Part shown: positions 56,501 through 64,000 of the stretch, in pieces
Numbering within the stretch: the first letter of the stretch is position 1
Layout of the letters: each line of letters begins with the position of its first letter
NCBI GenBank assembly: GCA_004335835.1
Contig: RWJK01001635.1
Span: 63,842 to 127,841, forward strand
DNA length: 64,000 bases
Source: Scenedesmus sp. ARA3
Lineage: Eukaryota; Chlorophyta; Chlorophyceae; Sphaeropleales; Scenedesmaceae
Direction of reading: 5' to 3'
The notes under the pieces: model-generated
Told to the model about the DNA's origin: nothing
Databases searched by the model: none
Seen by the model: the letters and a program-made list of their open reading frames with translations, nothing else
Made by a program: the position numbers and the translations under genes

Positions 56501-59500
56501 GTACGCAAACCACACAGCACATCGCAGCGCACCTGCTGACTGCGTCCAGCATGTCCTGGTTGACCCACTGGTAGCTGGCGCGCAGGCCCGCCTTCATGCC
56601 CACCGGCGCCTCGTTGGTGATCTTGATGCCCATCTGCAGCAGCCCGATGGGGAACTGCGGGTGCGGCTCCGCAGTGACCCACAGCCTGCAGGCAAGCCAA
56701 GACAGCCAAGACACACACTTCAGTGCAACTCTCACAACGCACGCTGTGTGTCAAGATGCTGGACGTCAAGTCAAGCATGCATAAGCATGTCCCAAAAGCT
56801 GGCCCGTGCAGCGCAACTGCCCTGTCTCCGCCAGATATCTCAAAGCACAACACCCTGCAGCCACAGTTCAAGCTAGCAAGCCAGCAGAGCAGCAAAACCC
56901 GCACCTGAAGTCCTCGTGCAGGTCCTCCGCCTTGCTCAAGTACTGCTCCACCTCTGTCAAATACGCCAGCCCCAGGTGTGTGTTCTGCAGCAGCACCCAC
57001 TGGCCCTCTGCTGCCGCCGTGGCCATGTACTTGCGCGCGATGATCTCCTGGCCCTGGCCCATGCTCACGCCCAGCGTCTTGATCTTCTTGCGCTTGGCCA
57101 GGTCCTCAATCAGCTTGGTGGGGTCAGAGCCTGCAGTGTGAAGATGCAGCAGCAGAAGCGTCAGATGCAGCAGCAGCAGCAAGCAGCAGCAGGAGTATAA
57201 GCCAGCAAGCGCAAGCAGGTCGGTTGCCCTATCCCGTATGTGCTTGCTTGTCAGATGCAGCTGCAAGCAAAACACTGCCTCCACGCCGGCGCACCTGGCG
57301 ACAGCAGGCAGATCAGTGGGCACTTCTTGTGGCTCTCCGCCCAGGCCCGCTCCATGCTGAGCGGCACGCTCTCCACAAAGCGCTGCCCCAGCGCGTCCCC
57401 GATGTAGTCGGCAGCCGCCACCAGCGTGCGGTCTTCGCGGAAGGTCTTGACCACGCACATGCGCTCAAACTTGCTCAGGCGGTCCTCATAGTCCGGCACC
57501 TGGAGGACGGGGTGCGTGTTGGGTGAAGCAGCCACGTGCACAACGATTACATGGATGAAGCAGTATGGTGCGCTCTTTTGTGGTAGATTGCACATGTCTC
57601 CTCAGCCTCACAATGCTTGGCATCTGAATGTGGGCCTCCAGGCAGCACAACAGCATGATCTGCCTCTCCTGCAAGAAAGCAAGCAGCTGGGATCTGTCGA
57701 CACTCCGCGCCCACCTTGGCCATCTCTGGCGCCTCCTGGTCATACCACTGCCGCCACAGCCCGTCATTCCTGAACACGCTGTCAGGGATGTCCCTGAAGG
57801 CGTCCATGTTGGACAGCGCCACGATGTTGAGCCACACGGCGTCAGGGATCCACTCCTTGGGCTTCTTGCGCACCTGTGCCGATAGCAGGAAAGCAAAACC
57901 TAAATAATGCAGCAAGCAGTTGTTGGCGCGGTACACACTGCGCTCTTCTGTCATGCAAGCTCCTCATACTGAGAAGCACCAGCAGCATCCGGACTGCAGT
58001 TTACGCTGTCAGTGCATCTGCAATACATCACTTGCGCTGCATGCGCCAACACTCACCGAGGTGATGTCCAGCGCTCCGCCGCCCTTGAGCAGGATGTCCA
58101 CGTCCTGCGGCTTCACCTTGCCGGCGCTGACCAGGATCTTGTTGGTCAGCATGAGCGCAAACAGCAGCTTGTGCCGCTCAAACAGGCCGCGCTGCAGGAC
58201 ACAAAAGCACAGCAGTGCGGCAGCAATGCAGTCACCACTCAGCTCAAATGTCAGATGAATCGTTAACTTGGCTGTTGCACGTGATGGTTTATGGCAGGTT
58301 GCTGGGCCAGGCTGACTGTAGCTGGTTTGCAGAACCTCAGTGTAATCACCAGCTGCTGCGGTCCATGGGCCAGCCCAGATCAGGCAGCGCACCTGGATGT
58401 ACAGGTAGATGTCGTACGTCATCTGCTCGATGATGTTGGCGATGCGCTTGCTGGGCAGGCTCGCCTTCTCGCTGTTGTCGATGCTGTGCTCGTACAGCTC
58501 GTTGAACTGCGCCAGGCTGGTCTGATACATGCAGTTGACCACCGCAAACTCAGCAATCAGGAAGTAGATGAGTGTGGCGCGGTGTGCAACCGGCCTGTAC
58601 TCCTCGCAGGCCTCATTGATCTTGTTGTTGGTCTCGGATGCGTTGGCCAGCTTGTCTGAGACGTCCTGTGCAGTCTGCTTGGTGACTGCCAGCACATCAA
58701 TCAGCTCAGTGTCGTCCAGCAGGTTGCCCTGGGAGTTGGACAGCCTGGCAGGAACAAAGCAGGCGCGCAGGCACAGGACATGGCATGTGTTAGCTGGACG
58801 TGCCATGATAGTAGCAGCAAGGATGGAGGCAGTCACACGGTAGCAGAGTAGTCACATCAACCGCAGCATATAGTTTGACAGCACAGGCACAGCAGCAGTT
58901 TGAGCTCCCCGACACGGATGGAAAATATAACATCCCGCATGTTATAACGCTGCCAGCAACTGGGCCCACCTGAACAGCAGGTCGTCCTCCAGCTGCTTGA
59001 TCTTCTTCTTGTAGCTCTGCACCTCCTCCAGCAGCTGCTGGCGCTGCTCCTCTAGCTCGTGCTTCTCCTTGAGGATCAGCTTGCCCAGCAGCTGGTCTTC
59101 AAGGCCTGCAGCAGCAACAGCAGCAACACACTTTGGTTCAGCCATTTTGCTGCCATGCTGATTGTATGGAGTCTCATGTTCTGTCGATGCATCTGCTCCC
59201 AGTGCGAGCTAATCCATGAGTCAGCTGACGTATCTTGCCCAGGAGATTTCAAAGGTAGGTTTCAGAAGTATCAAGTGACGCACCTGCCATGGTGACGGTG
59301 AAGTCCACCACGGTGACCTTGGCGCACAGCTCGGGCGTGAAGTGCGGGTTGGGCAGGCGCGTGGTGCAAAACAGCTTGAAGCTGTCCGTGAAGTCCACCT
59401 GCGCACACACAACGCAAAGCAGAGCAGCTGACAGTTGGAATGCGCCCCAAGGCTGAAGACGAGCCTCTAGAAAGCCAAGAAACACAGAAGAGATTGCTGT

Positions 59501-62500
59501 CATGCTACCCAGCTGTGTGATTCCGTGACCGGGCTTCGTGCACAGATATTGGCTGCAACAGAGGAAGCGTGCTACACTATCATAATCAAATCATTAATCA
59601 AGCCATAGTGATTACGTCATCGCGCCCACGCGCATCACACTGTGTCATTGAACCAAGCAGCATGCGCGTACCTCCTTGTCTGCCAGCTGCAGCACCCAAC
59701 TCTTGCCCTTCTTCACCAGCCGCCGCTCCAGCACAGGGTCCAGCACGGGGTCCAGCTCCTCCTCAATATTCTCCACCAGCAGTGGCTGCAGAATTGAAAA
59801 GTGGTTCAGCAAAATGGTAAGTTGGATCTGTGTATGGTGCCCTGATGTGTAGTGTGCAACACAGGAACGAACGAGTCAAGCAGCAGCAGCCTGCCTTGGT
59901 ATGCACGACAATCCTGTTGAGCGATGCACAGGCATGCTGACTGACTGGCACAGCATGTTGTTCATCACGTGCGCACCTTGCCGAAGGCCAGGCAGTCCTC
60001 CAGGTGGTTCCTGAACATCTTGTCGTTGAGCTGCGTGACCTTGAGCTGGTTGGCCTCCTCGCGGTTCACGATCCACAGCCGGCCCTGGCCCTGCGGGTCC
60101 ACCAGCACAGGGTACCTGGGAGCAGCAGCAGCAGCAGCAGCAGGTAGCAGCACGGCTTATTTAGTCGTGCAACAAGCAAGACTGTTGACACAAACAGCAA
60201 GCCTATGCATAACTAATGGCATGCCTTAGACACAGAGGTTTCCTGGGGTTAAACCTCAGAGTCGCAGCCCGAGCTGAGCTGCTTGCAGCTTCCTATTTTA
60301 CCAGGTGTTTGTGGTGGCGTATGCCGCATGAACACACCATGTAACCCCTCTACCTATCTACAGCAAGCCTAGGCCTTCAAAACACATTAGCCACCACATG
60401 CTGAGCTTGGCAGTGCTGCTTGGCGAAACAGAGTGAAGCCTGTGTATGTACGCACCTCGACGCGCGCGTGACCATGATGCCGTTCTGCACGCTGAGCTCG
60501 TCGGTGGGCAGGCCCTGCAGCACCCACTCGCCGACCTCGCTCTCATCCACCAGGAACTTGGCAACCTGCAGCAGCAGCAGCATCAGCATCAGCCCCAGCC
60601 CCATGTCACTGAACATGCAGGTGTGATTCCATCTTGCTCTATTCGTCCCTTCTCAGTGGCACAGTGCTGGCGCAGCAAGCATGCAAGCAGCAGGCTGCCA
60701 TGTGCGACCTCCAGCCGGCGCAGCTAGATGTGCGCTCCTGAGCAGTGGGCGCCCAGCCTGTAACTGCACTGGACACGAGCTGTAGCACCCAGCCGCACCT
60801 CAATGTTCTGCGTCACGGGGATGTTGAGCGTAATGCAGTCCTGGTAGAAGTCGCGGCTCATGAGCAGCTCCCGGAACTCCTTGTTGAAGGGGCCCAGGTA
60901 GCTCACAAAGGCGCTGGCCACTGCGCAGTCGCCCGTGAGCCGCTTGATCTGCGCGTCAAACTCCTTGCTCTGCAGCGTCCAGCGCGACTCCTCGCCTGCA
61001 AGGTGTTGCAGGATGCACAGCGGACAGCAGTGAGTAAGCCGTATGACCATGAATGAAGTTGGTTCTGCTGTACATGGCTAGTGCAGCAGATGCAGACCAG
61101 ACAGCACACAGACGTCTGCAGATGTAGTATCACTGCCCGCCTCTCTTGCAGTTTGTGCTGCTCTGCGTACCTGCTAGCGCATGCAGCAGGGCGGCCGCGC
61201 TGTCCATCTTCTTCTGGCATGCAGCGGCATCATCCTCCAGCAGCTGCTTCTGCTGCATGGCCACATCAAACTGCGCCTGCATCTCATCCAGGCGCGCCTG
61301 CACCTTGGCCATGCGCTCCTCAGCTGCATTCTTCTCCTTGGTGGCAACCTGTGAGCATAACAACCACACAGAACGCAATGCATGAAGCACTGTAGGGTGC
61401 AGCTACTACCTCTTACAAATCCAGAGGTCGCATCATGCTGGCAGACAGGTGTTGTGAGGCTGAGCAGCACCTGTCAAGTGTGGCAAGCCCTACCACCTGG
61501 CCAGCTGTTTTCAAGCAACACCGCTGGCCACTGCAGCAGCTGGGCAGCCACCGCACCTTGAGCTCGGTTTCTGCTGCCCTGAGTGCCGCAATCTTGGGCT
61601 CCACCACCTTGGCCACCTCGTGGTACTTGCACATGGCGGCAGCCCAGTTACAGAGACCTACACAGCAGCCACACAAAAACAGCCGCTTGTAAAACATGTG
61701 CCATGGCTGCGACCTGCACACTGATTGTTATGTGCCATGTGTTCTGCAGGGAAGTTGATCCAGCAAGCCACATCTGGTGCGCAGTCTGCCATCGGAATCA
61801 ACAACAAAAAACGCTCCTCAACAGGCTAGCACACCTGCAACGTTGCCGGAGGCCTTGCGCGCCGCCTCGTAGTTGAAGTCAGGCGCTGCAAAGTACGGCT
61901 GCAGCAGCTCCACTGTCTCATCGTTGATTTGCTCCTTGGGGAAGTTGAGCAGGCTTGTGAGGAAGCCCATGTCTCCCATCATCTTCACGCTGGTGTCGTA
62001 GCTGCCAGCCAGCACCATGACGCCCTTGTTCTCCTGCCAGGCGACCTGCAGGTTGTTTGAGCGTGAGTCAGCCGCAGCGGCGCAGGGTGGTGCAGTGCGA
62101 GATTCAAGTGTGCAACAGCCACAATAACCCAGCGCGGTGGAGGACTGTGAGAAGCAAACCTGAAGACACCAGGGTTGCAATCAGTTGCTGACTGCACTCA
62201 ATGGTGAAGGCGGCGGTAGCTGGCAAACTGGAGAAACACATGAACAGCTGTCTCTGTTCTGCAGCCCAGCAGCCGGTCAGCCAACCATCCAACACAGCGC
62301 AATGGTTCTCACCTTGTCAATCGGCCAGTACCTCAGCAGCAGCACGGCATCGAAGATGCGCTTCACGATATCAGGTGGGCTCTTGAGTGCCTTCAAGCTC
62401 ACAATATCTTTCTGAGTGATGCTGTTCAGTGCAGCCAGGGCCTCATCCAGAGCTGGCTTTGCAGCGCTGAGGTCACTCTCTGCGTCGTCCTTGACAGCAC

Positions 62501-64000
62501 CAATCTCCGCTGCCTTCTTTGACACGGCATCAACAACAACTGCCACCTTTTGCTTCTCTGCGAGTCAGCACGCAACACAGAGCAGCCAGCAGTGAGCGGG
62601 AACAGCCATATGTACCTCATCTGTCACAAGCAGCATTACAGCAATATACAGCATTTACATTATAACAGCTGCAGCAGCTCCCGCAGCTCTTCGTGCTACA
62701 TGCAGCCTGCCTCACATACCTTTCTCTGCAACGGCTGTCGACTCGCTGATGCTCTTGAGGAGTGCCTCAGCTTCCTTGCTGGCTGATGCCAGCTCCTGGT
62801 TCTTGATAGCCAGCTCTGCCTTCATCTTGTTCACATCCTCCTTGGCCTCAACCATCTTTTGCAGGCCAGCCTGCACGTCGGCACAAAAGCAGCCACCACG
62901 GCGCAGTGCAAGTTAAAACACAAGCAAACAAAGCGATGGCTCATCGCAAGCAGCATCACAGCAGCGCAGCTGGCATACTCATACACAGCATGAGGAGTAT
63001 GACTACACATAACAAGGCTGGAGCAGCGGCACCCGAAAACAGCAGCACCTATATAGAGCTTGCCACAATCCACTGCAGCAGCAGCTCTTCCCACCTGTAT
63101 GGATACTGCCAGCTCCTGCGTGTAACCCCACTTCTTGCTGTACAGCTCCTTATAGCCCTGGATAAAGCTCAGGTAGCTGCGCGGTGTGACATACACGTGC
63201 CTCCTGAACTTCTCAAAGTACTCTTTGCAGGCTGCTGTCACGTACACATGCACGTGGCCCATCATCAACTTCAGCTTGGACTTGACGTCTTCGCCGCAGG
63301 CCATCGGGAACTCATCAATGAACTTGCCAGACACTGCAAATGTGAAGAATGGGCACAGCCGGGGCAGGAATGCACATGGTAAGTGACACAGCAGAACCGC
63401 AACCGACAAAAGCTCTGCTGCAGGCCCAGTACATGATCACTGCACCTCATCACAGTCCTTGTGTTGACTGCACATTCTGCAGCCAGGTAAACACTCCACA
63501 CTCGCACCTGAAGTAAGCGCTTCTTCTGGCCACGGCAGGAACCAATCAATCGTGCAGCCGTTAATAAGGCCAGGGAACTGCATCGCGCGCCGCGCAAACT
63601 TGTCGCCGACGGGGCTGAAGCACAGCATGACGTGCAGGTTGTCGCGCACGCGGTTGAGGAAGAACGAGTACAGGTTGTCCCAGGTGTCTGGCACGCCCGG
63701 CTGTGCTGCCTTCATGACGGGCCGGATGTCGTTGATGATCATGTCCAGCTCCTCCTTAGGCAGCAAGCCTGAGCAAAGAAGGAATACAGCAGATGGTGCG
63801 GCACATGCACGTTTAAGTAACACCAGAGCCGACTGATACCAGTGCATGTGAAGCACAGGAATACTACTTAACACACATGCCAGAGACACTAAAAAGTGCA
63901 GCCAGGTACGCCAGCAACCCACGCATACACAGGTGATGCAGAGCTTTCTTGAAATGCCAAAGCGATGCGCACCTGCCACCTCTCCTGTCATCAGGATCTG
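53514..64000 (-). CDS. ODA2: Outer-arm dynein heavy chain, gamma (DNAH5/8) type, C-terminal half
   Basis: About 28 exons run from the window's right edge to the TAG at 53514-53516; the 5' part (tail, AAA1-3) is outside. In order: AAA4 ([20 protein letters not shown], 63770-63510; [20 protein letters not shown], about 63330-63120); stalk coiled coil and microtubule-binding tip (62880-61170, with [20 protein letters not shown] and [13 protein letters not shown]); AAA5 ([32 protein letters not shown], about 60115-59980); the LEDQLLG strut helix; AAA6 ([41 protein letters not shown], about 57000); and the C-terminal domain ([16 protein letters not shown], about 54020; last exon ending LLCSID). 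The VLLL run in the tip, SREETVDRI and the closing segment fit the gamma/DNAH5-8 class better than alpha/beta chains. It powers ciliary beating in the axonemal outer arm. No exon echoes were seen here. Confidence 0.9.

Overview
This window is nuclear DNA from a green alga, most likely a chlorophycean (Chlamydomonas/Scenedesmus-like). The genes are intron-rich, with GTGAGT/GTGCGT donors and TGCAG acceptors. CAG/CTG triplets are everywhere, in coding and intron sequence. Recognisable products include a plastid DUF4079 protein, an AIP2-type plant RING ligase and an outer-arm dynein heavy chain. The species cannot be fixed from sequence alone. All gene models were assembled by hand from splice signals and reading-frame continuity; no transcript data were available.

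Layout, left to right: (1) 3' part of an unidentified + strand gene ending at 1820. (2) An AIP2-like RING-H2 ubiquitin ligase on the - strand (7196 to 3108). (3) Divergent from it, a + strand coiled-coil protein with a very long low-complexity tail (7742-14180). (4) About 3 kb with no recognisable gene. (5) A plastid-targeted DUF4079 membrane protein (+, 17247-20255). (6) A repeat-rich convergent gap. (7) A 16-exon secreted GH2 beta-mannosidase (-, 32176 to 22287) carrying two PAN/Apple-like modules and a Tyr-Gly-Pro repeat block inserted ahead of the catalytic barrel. (8) Two tandem paralogs of a SnoaL/NTF2-like protein (-, 34643-33092 and 39961-36511), of which the first looks decayed. (9) TAF8 (-, 43530-41266), divergent from (10) SF3A3, the SF3a60 splicing factor (+, 44117-52255). 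(11) The C-terminal half of an outer-arm gamma-type dynein heavy chain (-, from beyond 64000 to 53514).

The most striking feature is not a gene family but a pattern I call exon echoes. In almost every gene except the dynein, introns contain one to seven extra, partial, diverging copies of the neighbouring exon, usually with its splice site and some flanking intron. SF3A3, the RING ligase, the beta-mannosidase and the SnoaL pair are the clearest cases; the last intron of SF3A3 holds four copies of a 151-bp exon-plus-intron unit. (CTG)n arrays on the sense strand repeatedly sit where the polypyrimidine tract belongs, just before a CAG acceptor. Together these suggest that introns here grow by local tandem duplication and triplet expansion around splice sites, and that alternative or cryptic exon use may be common.

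The genes do not form one pathway. TAF8 and SF3A3 share a 586-bp head-to-head promoter and both serve core gene expression. The beta-mannosidase is a secretory glycosidase, DUF4079 a plastid membrane protein, and the dynein a motility protein.
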